From the NCBI GenBank assembly GCA_014379235.1, contig JACMMD010000613.1, positions 1-5,349 of the forward strand: a DNA stretch of 5,349 nucleotides, read 5' to 3'. The notes beneath the pieces are model-generated. The model did no database searches, had not been told where the DNA came from, and saw only the letters and a program-made list of their open reading frames with translations. The translations under genes were made by a program, and so were the position numbers. Source of the DNA: Anaerolineae bacterium. GTDB lineage: Bacteria; Chloroflexota; Anaerolineae; Aggregatilineales; Phototrophicaceae. Of this stretch, positions 1-5,349 are shown one piece after another (position 1 is the stretch's first letter; every line of letters begins with the position of its first letter).

Positions 1-928
1 TAGGAACGCCGGGGCCATCGTCCTTGATAGTGACGGTCACTTCCTCACCATCGCTGACGGCGCGCACCACGATCTTGCCCTTATAAGGCGACCACTTAAC
101 GGCGTTATGAACCAGATTGACCACGACGCGCCGCATTTGGTCGGCATCGCACAACACTTGAACATCGACAGGAACATCATTCACGAGGCGCAGTTGTTTG
201 CCCTCGCTTTGATCTTGCATTCGCGCCATCACCTCGTCTACAAGTTGATGCAGCGAATATTCTGTCAAGCGCATGATCGCCTGTCCGGTTTCAATCATCG
301 ACAGGTCGTGCAGTTCTTCGACCAGATGCAGCAGTTGATCGGTCTCGCGGGATATGGCTTTAAGCGCTTCGCGGCTCGGCTTACGCTTGGGTTTTTCGGC
401 CTCGCGGAACAGCGACTCAATCGTCAGGCGAATGTTGGAAATCGGCGTCCGCAGTTCGTGAGAGATGTTGGATACCATATCACGGCGCGCACGATTGAGG
501 CGTACCAACTGTGTCACATCTTGCAGCGCAAGGTGGATAATCGCCTGATCGCGGGTGCTGCCCTGCGTCACGTTGATGCGAACGCGATACATATGCCCGC
601 CGAGCGTCACTTGATCTTCGTAGGATTCTTCACGGTTCGCCAGCGCGTCTTCAATGGCCGCTTCAAGCAACGCCGCTTCGGGCACGCCAGCCAGTCGTTG
701 GCCAATCTGTATATCGGGCGCGTTCAGTTCCGCGAACAGGCTGCGCGCACTCTCGTTGAGAGCGGTCACGCGGCAGTCAGAATCCAGCGCGATCAAGGCA
801 TCGAACGCAGCATCTAGCAATGCCACCGCATCTACTGATGCGGCGGCATCATCCACTGGCGGCTGTGAGGCTGGCGACCTATTTGGCGAAGCCTCAGACG
901 CAAGCGGATCGGTTGGATAAAACATCAT
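1..928 (-). CDS. PAS-containing sensor histidine kinase, PhoR-like, truncated at the window edge
   Basis: This gene is open at the left edge; 309 residues are visible. It encodes a sensor kinase that should autophosphorylate and pass the phosphate to the response regulator just upstream. Residues about 10-35 are an Ala/Ser/Asp/Pro-rich linker. Residues about 36-140 look like a PAS domain, ending in a typical 'QDVTQLVRLNRARRD' exit helix. The HisKA H box SHELRTP has its phospho-accepting His at residue 157. The ATPase N box (NLVHNA) has Asn at 271 and 275, and the G1 box DDGPG lies at 303-307; the F and G2 boxes would lie beyond the window. No membrane segment is seen, so it is probably cytosolic. 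The start ATG lies 15 bases after the regulator's stop, with GAGG at 942-939 as a plausible ribosome site; a second ATG follows directly (925). The spacing implies one operon and a cognate pair. PhoR-like is a family resemblance; the signal is unknown. Confidence 0.93.
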   Translation of the reverse strand, partial: MMFYPTDPLASEASPNRSPASQPPVDDAAASVDAVALLDAAFDALIALDSDCRVTALNESARSLFAELNAPDIQIGQRLAGVPEAALLEAAIEDALANREESYEDQVTLGGHMYRVRINVTQGSTRDQAIIHLALQDVTQLVRLNRARRDMVSNISHELRTPISNIRLTIESLFREAEKPKRKPSREALKAISRETDQLLHLVEELHDLSMIETGQAIMRLTEYSLHQLVDEVMARMQDQSEGKQLRLVNDVPVDVQVLCDADQMRRVVVNLVHNAVKWSPYKGKIVVRAVSDGEEVTVTIKDDGPGVP

Positions 929-943
929 CTCGTCTTGTCCTCG

Positions 944-1639
944 CTAACCTTCAAAGCGGTAGCCGACGCCGCGCACCGTGACAATACGTTTGGGGTTCGA
1001 GGGATCATCTTCGAGCTTTTCGCGCAGCCAACGAACATGCACATCCACGGTGCGCTTATCCACGAAGTAATCATAGCCCCAGACTTTCGTGAGGATCAGA
1101 TCGCGGGACAGCACCACGTTTTCATTTCGCATTAGTTCGGCCAACAGGTCGAACTCTTTGTTGCTCAACGGCGGGCGCACTTCTGCGTCGTTCTTGAATA
1201 CCCGCCGTCCGGTCAAGTTCATGCGTAGGCTACCCGATACCAGTTCGTCTTGCCGCGTCGTTGGCCGACCCGGTGCGCGCCGCATCACCGCCCGCACCCG
1301 TGCGAGGAACTCACCAAGCACTAGCGGCTTGACGACGTAATCATCCGCGCCACTTTCCAGCCCGATGATCTTATCGACTTCCGTGCTGCGCGCCGTGAGC
1401 ATGATGATCGGGATATGTTGTGTCGTAACATCGCGCCGCACGATGCGGCAAATGCTCAAGCCATCCAATCCCGGCAGCATGATGTCTAGCACGATCAAAT
1501 CGGGCAGTAGGGAGCGAACTTTCTCCAGCCCGACCTCGCCATCCATCGCGGTCTCTACGTCGAAACCTTCGCTGCGGAGGTTGTTGGCGAGCTTTTCGAC
1601 CAGAGTCAACTCGTCTTCAATGATTAGGACTTTCGGCAT
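944..1639 (-). CDS. OmpR/PhoB-family response regulator, DNA-binding
   Basis: This 231-residue protein is the normal size for the family. Residues 1-121 form a receiver domain with the acidic pair E8/D9, phospho-acceptor D52 (in LDIMLPGLDG), T82 (in LTAR), Y101 and K104 (in VVKP), so all phosphorylation residues are present. The alpha4-beta5-alpha5 face ending in ARVRAVMRR matches the OmpR/PhoB dimer interface. Residues about 132-231 are a winged-helix DNA-binding domain, with LSNKEFDLL near 158-166, the recognition-helix region KRTVDVHVRWLREKL, and the terminal wing TVRGVGYRFE. It most likely acts as a phosphorylation-dependent transcription factor driven by the histidine kinase encoded 15 bases downstream. 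The ATG is the natural start, since MPKVLIIEDE begins beta1 of the receiver. The nearest Shine-Dalgarno-like AGAGG is about 15 bases upstream, longer than usual. PhoB is the closest familiar family, but phosphate control is not shown. Confidence 0.96.
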   Translation of the reverse strand: MPKVLIIEDELTLVEKLANNLRSEGFDVETAMDGEVGLEKVRSLLPDLIVLDIMLPGLDGLSICRIVRRDVTTQHIPIIMLTARSTEVDKIIGLESGADDYVVKPLVLGEFLARVRAVMRRAPGRPTTRQDELVSGSLRMNLTGRRVFKNDAEVRPPLSNKEFDLLAELMRNENVVLSRDLILTKVWGYDYFVDKRTVDVHVRWLREKLEDDPSNPKRIVTVRGVGYRFEG

Positions 1640-1654
1640 AGCTTTCGTTGTTTA

Positions 1655-1682
1655 CCTCTATGTGGATTATTAAAACAGTCAA
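1655..1682 (-). promoter_or_regulatory. candidate promoter for the regulator/kinase pair
   Basis: On the minus strand TTGACT (1682-1677) is a good -35 match. A weak -10, TAGAGG (1660-1655), follows 16 bases later. An alternative uses TTTAAT (1674-1669) as the -10 with TTCATT (1697-1692) 17 bases upstream. The region is AT-rich and lies in the 93-base gap before the regulator gene, where a promoter is expected. Neither pair is a strong consensus, so the exact start site is uncertain. Confidence 0.3.
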
Positions 1683-1698
1683 GAGGTTACAAATGAAC

Positions 1699-1728
1699 CG
1701 TTAAATTTGCGCGGCGTTTTGTTTAACG
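1699..1728. repeat. 7-base inverted repeat between the peptidase stop and the regulator gene
   Basis: The arms CGTTAAA (1699-1705) and TTTAACG (1722-1728) are perfectly complementary around a 16-base GC-rich centre. The repeat lies just after the P1 peptidase stop (1733) and about 17 bases upstream of the TTGACT element. It is not followed by a T run on the minus strand, so it is a poor fit to an intrinsic terminator. A protein-binding operator or a weak transcript-end hairpin are both possible. The overlapping GGTT...AACC at 1685-1699 is a further short imperfect palindrome. Confidence 0.35.
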
Positions 1729-1732
1729 ACGC

Positions 1733-2776
1733 TTAATCCCGATGTGAAACATCGTTAGCAGCGCGAATTCCGGCCAATGTGGTCGCGGCCCGAGCCGCGC
1801 TGCGAATCGCCTGCGCCACCATTTCGGCGGCATACGCGCCTATCACAGTCACGTTCGCCGGGATTTCGCCCGTCGCCAATGCAAACAGGGTATCGCCATC
1901 GTACTGCGTATGAGCAGGCAGTACGGCCCGTGCGAGACCATCTTGCGCCATCAACGCCACCGTGTTCGCGCCTTCTTTGGTCAGCTTGGCATTGGTGGCT
2001 ACCACACCGATGACGGTATTCTCGCCCGCGTCGAGATTTACAGCAGGCCGCGTCGTCGTGACTTGCGCCGCAGGTGGCCTACCGGGACGTTCGGCGCGGG
2101 CAAAATCGCGCATCTGGTTGAGAACGCCAATAAATTCGTTCCCGTCGCCATCCGAACGCAGTCCGGCGATAACCGTTCCATCACTGTCGATCACATCGCC
2201 AACGGCGTTAACCGCGACCAATGCCGCTACGATCAGCCCATCGCCAAGATCAATACTGGCCGAGCCGATGCCGCCTTTGCTGGCCCGCGCATTGCCCATC
2301 ATCGCCCCGATACGGCAGCCCGTGCCCGCGCCAACACAACCCTGCGCGACTGGCTCGTCGCTGGCGGCGGCACACGCCGCGTAACCCATTGCCGCGTCAG
2401 GCCGATGTCCCGGCTGACCCAATCCCAAGTCCATCAGAATCGCCGCCGGCACGATAGGCACGATAAAGCCGGAGTTCGACTTGTAACCCAAGCCATGTTC
2501 TTCCAGATAGCGCATGACGCCATCTGCCGTCGCCAAACCGAACGCGCTGCCGCCGGAAAGCACAACCGCGCTCACCTGTTCCACCAGATGCAGCGGACGC
2601 AGCAGATCAGTCTCGCGTGTTCCCGGTGCGCCGCCGCGTTGATCGACACCGCCAACCGTGCCATCAGGGCAAATGATGGCCGTGCAGCCTGTCACCCCTT
2701 CAAGATCGGTGATTTGGCCGACGCGAATTCCCGGCACAGCCGTGAGCGTGTTATTCACCATCGGCGTCGTCCTCAT
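1733..2776 (-). CDS. P1-family (DmpA/S58) self-processing aminopeptidase
   Basis: The product (347 residues from this ATG) belongs to the P1/DmpA family: Ntn-like hydrolases that cut themselves into two chains and release N-terminal residues from small peptides, amides or beta-peptides. Family blocks in order: NNTLTAVPGIRVGQ near the N-terminus, VVLSGGSAFGL, a GAGTG...KGGIGSAS stretch, the ALVAVNAVGDV block holding the conserved Asn, ENTVIGVVATNAKLTK, and DGDTLFALATG. By alignment to the family the self-cleavage site is Asn253-Thr254 (Thr codon 2017-2015), giving chains of about 253 and 94 residues with Thr254 as nucleophile. No signal peptide is seen, so it is probably cytoplasmic. The frame opens at a GTG (2785). 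I prefer the ATG at 2776 because AGGCGG lies 8 bases upstream of it; an ATG at 2761 is also possible. The start overlaps the end of the DUF2007 gene, implying translational coupling. The physiological substrate is unknown. Confidence 0.92.
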   Translation of the reverse strand: MRTTPMVNNTLTAVPGIRVGQITDLEGVTGCTAIICPDGTVGGVDQRGGAPGTRETDLLRPLHLVEQVSAVVLSGGSAFGLATADGVMRYLEEHGLGYKSNSGFIVPIVPAAILMDLGLGQPGHRPDAAMGYAACAAASDEPVAQGCVGAGTGCRIGAMMGNARASKGGIGSASIDLGDGLIVAALVAVNAVGDVIDSDGTVIAGLRSDGDGNEFIGVLNQMRDFARAERPGRPPAAQVTTTRPAVNLDAGENTVIGVVATNAKLTKEGANTVALMAQDGLARAVLPAHTQYDGDTLFALATGEIPANVTVIGAYAAEMVAQAIRSAARAATTLAGIRAANDVSHRD

Positions 2777-3101
2777 AGTAGTCACCGCCTAGCAATGGCT
2801 CGTCGTCCTGTGAGTCAAAGATAATGCGATCTACGTCATCGGGCAGCGCATTGGTTAAGTCTTCATCAAGTATCGACAGCGCCAAACCGTACTGCGATGG
2901 ATGCACCAACACGCGCACCTCACCCAAGCTGCCGAAAATAATACCGAGCGCGCCTGCCCCCAATGCCGAATTGACCATCGCCGGGACACCTTCGTTTTGC
3001 AGCCGTCCGGCGACGATATGGGCTTCAGGTAAATTATACGTAACGTAAACGACGATCCACTCTACAGGAGAAGGTTGAGGAATAAACGAGTCTTTTGCCA
3101 T
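2751..3101 (-). CDS. DUF2007-like small protein with acidic C-terminal tail
   Basis: This 116-residue protein resembles the DUF2007 family ('putative signal-transducing protein'), small alpha/beta folds related to ACT/GlnB-like shapes whose function is not established. The core at residues about 15-79 shows the family pattern: a strand WIVVYVTYN, a helix with PEAHIVAGRLQNEG, the turn VPAMV, then LGEVRVLVHPSQYGLALSIL. A Gly/Ala-rich loop (about 47-60) links the two halves. The last 29 residues hold 13 Asp/Glu, an acidic tail not part of the core. There is no clear Shine-Dalgarno before the ATG; instead TACAAT sits 6 bases upstream, which could allow a leaderless transcript. It follows the kinase homologue by 19 bases and its 3' end overlaps the peptidase start by 26 bases (35 if GTG 2785 is used). 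The gene is clearly real; its role is unknown. Confidence 0.85.
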   Translation of the reverse strand: MAKDSFIPQPSPVEWIVVYVTYNLPEAHIVAGRLQNEGVPAMVNSALGAGALGIIFGSLGEVRVLVHPSQYGLALSILDEDLTNALPDDVDRIIFDSQDDEPLLGGDYYEDDADGE

Positions 3102-3107
3102 ACCGTT

Positions 3108-3113
3108 ATTGTA
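3108..3113 (-). promoter_or_regulatory. candidate -10 element placed for a leaderless transcript
   Basis: TACAAT on the minus strand (5 of 6 matches to TATAAT) ends 6 bases before the ATG at 3101. A start 7 bases after a -10 would fall on the A of the ATG. No good -35 is visible 16-18 bases upstream (TAGCAT or nearby), and the element lies in the 19-base gap after the kinase homologue, so read-through from upstream is the simple alternative. Confidence 0.3.
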
Positions 3114-3120
3114 GCCGCGT

Positions 3121-5091
3121 TCAGCTCAGGATGCTATCGGCTTCGGTTAAGCCGCGTACCTCCTTGCTGTGCGAAGACATGCCGCATGTTGGCAGCAGCA
3201 CAGTAAACGTCGAGCCGATACCCACTTCGCTCTCGACCCATACGCGGCCCTCGTGGAGGTCAACGATGCTTTTCACAATCGCCAGCCCAAGCCCCGCGCC
3301 CTCGAACTGTTGGCGCACACTTTCCGCCCGAAAGAACTTATCGAAAATATGCGGCTGATCTTGAGACGCGATGCCAATACCCGTATCCTGAACCTCCAGC
3401 ACGATAAAGTCATCTTCGCAGCGCAGTGTCACGGTGATAATGCCTTCTTCGGGCGTGAACTGAATGGCGTTTTGCATCAGGTTACGTACCATCTGTTTGA
3501 GACGCTGGCCGTTGCCAAAGATCGGCAGCGCATCGTTATCCAACCCGACAATCAAACGCTGCTGCTTGGCGCTGATCTGTCCTTCTACAGTCGCCAGCGC
3601 GTATTCGGCAATCGCCTGAATGTGGACAACTTCTTGCGTCACTTCCATCTCTGCTGTTTCAATCCGGCTGAGGTCGAGCAAATCCGTAATCAGGCTGCTG
3701 ATCGACTGCGCGCTGAGGGTGATGCGGTCAATGAACTTCTTTTGCTGTGGTGTTATCGAACCTGCGCCGGTTAAGAGTTCCGCATAGCCCATAATCGCGG
3801 TCAGCGGTGAGCGCAAGTCCTGCGAAACGTTGGCCACGAAGTTCGTCTTGAGGCGGTCAAGCTCCTTTAGGTGGCTGATATCTTGCATGATTATTGCGCG
3901 GCCAACTTGCGGGATGACGGTCATCTGCGCGTTGAAAACGTGCGTCTCACTGATAGCGATTTCGCTGCGCTGTGTGCGTTCAGCGTCAAGCAGGTGCAGT
4001 ACGCCCTCATGTTCGATAACTTCAACTGCCGGGCCGTTGTAATTTCCGGGTATCGCAAAAATACGCTGCGCCGCCGGGTTACAGACAAGGATGTTGCCGC
4101 TTGTGTCCACGACCATCACCGGGTTTTGTGTGCCTTCAAGGATGGCATCCAGCATGTTGCGCTCCTGCTGGATTTGGAAATATTGGCTGGCATTTCCCAA
4201 CGCAACTGAGGCGAAGTCCGCCAACAGCGTCAACAGCTTCATCTCGTGAGAGTTAAACAAGCGGTTGGAGACACGATTATCCACGCTCAAAACGCCGATA
4301 ATCTGCTCACCGATACGCAGCGGTATATACGCGACGCTCTTGACGAGATAATCCGTCTTGATCTTGCGCGGCGTATCATCATTCATGAAGATCGGTTCGC
4401 CTGTGTCTACGACCCGTCCCGCAGCGCTGTTATGGATCGGAAGTCGCAAATTACGCGCCATCTCCGCATCCCAATTGCGCGAAGCCCGGACGTATAGTTC
4501 TTGATCGACTGCGTCAACCAGCATAATCGCGGCGGTATCAGCGCGTGTCACAGACACCGCTGCGTCCACGACCTGACTCAGCACTTCTTCAAGGTTAAGG
4601 TCGGCAGTGATGCTTTTGCTGATTTCCACAAGGCTGTCCAAGCCTCGCAGGTATGCCGTAAGTTCTAGGTTGGAGGACAGCAGTTGTTCAGGGATACGAG
4701 CAATAATTTCTCCGACGAGATGCTGATCCAACGCATCATGAACGGCAGTGAGAACATCGTCGCCGGTAAACGGAGCGCTCAGATAGTCTTTTATGCCGAT
4801 GCGAAACGCCCGTACAGCCAGCCGTTCTGAGCCTGCTTCTGTCAGCAGGATAATTGGTTTGTTGATATTGGCGTTATGGAGCGCTCCGTGCAGCATCATC
4901 ACGTCAAGCGGCTGATGATACGCGAGCATGAGATCACAGGTTGAAGATAAGGCGACGGCGGCGCTTAAGGTGTCAGCTTCAATAATGGCGTAGGCGTTTG
5001 ATGGAAAGACCTGCGTCACTAAACGATGGCGCCGTTCGTACAGGCTGTCTACGATGAGAATGCGTTGTGTATGTTTCGCTGCCGTATTCAT
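3121..5091 (-). CDS. REC-GAF-PAS-HisKA-HATPase sensor kinase homologue lacking both phospho-acceptor residues
   Basis: This 656-residue soluble multidomain protein has no membrane segment. Domains: a receiver-like fold (about 10-126); GAF (about 149-301), a likely small-molecule sensor; PAS (about 311-408); HisKA (about 411-478); and a HATPase domain (about 525-634) with N box RNLMQNA (Asn541), G1 DTGIG (569-573), F box IFDKFFR and G2 GAGLGLAI (598 onward), all intact. Two key sites are missing. The H box reads VSQDLRSPL, with Gln424 (CAG, 3822-3820) in place of the phospho-accepting His. In the receiver, Tyr58 replaces the acceptor Asp and Ala106 the conserved Lys, while Thr84 is kept. It can probably bind ATP but should not autophosphorylate in the usual way, suggesting a pseudokinase or scaffold. 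The ATG at 5091 is preferred over an in-frame TTG at 5100; the ribosome site (GGA just upstream) is weak. It lies 143 bases downstream of 5S rRNA and just before the DUF2007 gene. Confidence 0.93.
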   Translation of the reverse strand: MNTAAKHTQRILIVDSLYERRHRLVTQVFPSNAYAIIEADTLSAAVALSSTCDLMLAYHQPLDVMMLHGALHNANINKPIILLTEAGSERLAVRAFRIGIKDYLSAPFTGDDVLTAVHDALDQHLVGEIIARIPEQLLSSNLELTAYLRGLDSLVEISKSITADLNLEEVLSQVVDAAVSVTRADTAAIMLVDAVDQELYVRASRNWDAEMARNLRLPIHNSAAGRVVDTGEPIFMNDDTPRKIKTDYLVKSVAYIPLRIGEQIIGVLSVDNRVSNRLFNSHEMKLLTLLADFASVALGNASQYFQIQQERNMLDAILEGTQNPVMVVDTSGNILVCNPAAQRIFAIPGNYNGPAVEVIEHEGVLHLLDAERTQRSEIAISETHVFNAQMTVIPQVGRAIIMQDISHLKELDRLKTNFVANVSQDLRSPLTAIMGYAELLTGAGSITPQQKKFIDRITLSAQSISSLITDLLDLSRIETAEMEVTQEVVHIQAIAEYALATVEGQISAKQQRLIVGLDNDALPIFGNGQRLKQMVRNLMQNAIQFTPEEGIITVTLRCEDDFIVLEVQDTGIGIASQDQPHIFDKFFRAESVRQQFEGAGLGLAIVKSIVDLHEGRVWVESEVGIGSTFTVLLPTCGMSSHSKEVRGLTEADSILS

Positions 5092-5128
5092 AAGTTCCAA
5101 ATATCGCTATACGGTCATCCGTTATAAT

Positions 5129-5172
5129 TGTAACTTCAGTTTGCAATGGAAAAGTATTGATCTTAAGTTACA
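5129..5172. repeat. 8-base inverted repeat in the leader of the kinase homologue gene
   Basis: The arms TGTAACTT (5129-5136) and AAGTTACA (5165-5172) are perfect reverse complements separated by 28 bases. They lie in the 143-base stretch between 5S rRNA and the kinase homologue. AT-rich promoter-like hexamers, such as TATAAC (5126-5121) and TATAGC (5111-5106) on the minus strand, lie next to it, but no convincing -35/-10 pair was found. The arm matches, with one mismatch, a TGTAACCT upstream of the regulator gene. A regulator-binding site is plausible but unproven. Confidence 0.35.
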
Positions 5173-5212
5173 GTTTCTTAATGGATAATGAGGCAACGAA
5201 GAGCGAAGGATT

Positions 5213-5229
5213 GGGGGAAAAGAAAAGAG
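5213..5229 (-). terminator. possible termination tract after 5S rRNA
   Basis: Just after the 5S gene the minus strand reads CTCTTTTCTTTTCCCCC, a pyrimidine tract. No separate stable hairpin precedes it; only the closing helix of 5S itself could act as the stem. It may end rRNA transcription weakly or be a simple spacer. No other intrinsic terminator was seen between 5S and the next gene. Confidence 0.2.
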
Positions 5230-5234
5230 CAGGA

Positions 5235-5349
5235 GGTTGGCGGTGGCTTACTCTCCCACCCAGTTACCCGGGCAGTACCATCAGCGCTCGTGAGCTTAAC
5301 TACCGGGTTCGGGATGGGACCGGGTGTACCCTCACGGCAAAACCACCAA
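5235..5349 (-). rRNA. rrf: 5S ribosomal RNA, 5' end at or just past the window edge
   Basis: Read on the minus strand, the sequence contains the universal 5S core: CACCCGGTCCCATCCCGAAC, then GGTAGTTAAGCTC, the GCGCTGATGGTACTGC segment, and the closing GGGTGGGAGAGTAAG. The terminal helix forms between TTGGTGGT at the right edge (5349-5342) and ACCGCCAA (5244-5237), with one G-T wobble. About 115 bases are visible, close to the usual 117-120, so at most a couple of 5' bases lie outside. It presumably ends a 16S-23S-5S operon coming from the right, though that part cannot be seen. Transcription runs toward the kinase homologue gene. Confidence 0.96.

Noticed and set aside
107..817. Plus-strand open frame of 236 codons opposite the left-edge kinase
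   Set aside because: The minus strand here encodes a clear PAS/HisKA/HATPase kinase. The plus frame shows no domain and is explained by codon bias of the opposite strand.
2249..2266. Gly-Ser in KGGIGSAS of the P1 peptidase as the cleavage/nucleophile site
   Set aside because: In DmpA/BapA-type enzymes the nucleophile begins the later VVAT(D/N)A strand, which matches Asn253-Thr254 here; the GGIGSAS block is a conserved structural motif before it.
1910..2824. Long open frame of 304 codons on the plus strand
   Set aside because: It is antisense to the P1 peptidase, whose conserved family blocks are unmistakable. The plus-strand product is rich in Arg/His/Ala with no recognisable domain, as expected of a shadow frame in GC-rich DNA.
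3169..3774. Plus-strand open frame of 201 codons opposite the large kinase homologue
   Set aside because: It is antisense to the HisKA/HATPase coding region and has no family features.
3871..3873. His407 (in DISHLKEL) as a substitute phospho-acceptor in the kinase homologue
   Set aside because: It lies 17 residues before the H box, in the PAS-to-HisKA linker, and is not in the position that faces the ATP-binding domain.
5092..5100. TTG start at 5100 for the kinase homologue
   Set aside because: It adds only three residues, and an ATG is available at 5091; neither has a strong ribosome site, so the commoner start codon is preferred.
1..5349. CRISPR array, transposon, tRNA, phage or attachment site
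   Set aside because: No regularly spaced direct repeats, transposase-like product, tRNA cloverleaf or integrase was seen on either strand.

Overview
The window reads as part of a bacterial chromosome of moderate GC content in which every supported gene lies on the minus strand. In transcription order (right to left) these are: a 5S rRNA gene at the right edge, a large soluble hybrid-type sensor kinase homologue, a small DUF2007-type protein, a P1-family (DmpA-like, MEROPS S58) self-processing aminopeptidase, an OmpR/PhoB-type response regulator, and a PhoR-like PAS histidine kinase that runs off the left edge. Soluble GAF/PAS kinases, a small DUF2007 protein and the codon style would fit a Chloroflexota (Anaerolineae-like) genome. 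That placement is an impression, not a demonstration.

Right part (about 5092-5349): a near-complete 5S rRNA gene, presumably the end of an rRNA operon, followed by a 143-base non-coding leader. The leader holds a T-rich tract and an 8-base inverted repeat. Middle (2751-5091): the sensor kinase homologue is followed after 19 bases by the DUF2007 gene, whose last codons overlap the start of the P1 peptidase gene, so these three probably form one transcription unit. Left part (1-1732): a 93-base gap with inverted repeats and weak promoter-like elements, then a tightly spaced response regulator / histidine kinase pair (15 bases between stop and start).

The most notable feature is the large kinase homologue at 3121-5091. 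It keeps an apparently complete ATP-binding domain, but the phospho-accepting histidine of its H box is glutamine (Q424). Its N-terminal receiver-like domain also lacks the phospho-accepting aspartate (Tyr at the aligned place) and the conserved lysine (Ala). Both phosphorelay sites therefore appear lost, which suggests a pseudokinase-type sensor or scaffold rather than a normal hybrid kinase. The neighbouring response regulator and histidine kinase have all the canonical residues visible in this window, so a normal signalling pair sits a few genes away. A near-identical motif, TGTAAC(C/T)T, occurs upstream of both the pseudokinase gene and the regulator gene, a weak hint of shared control.
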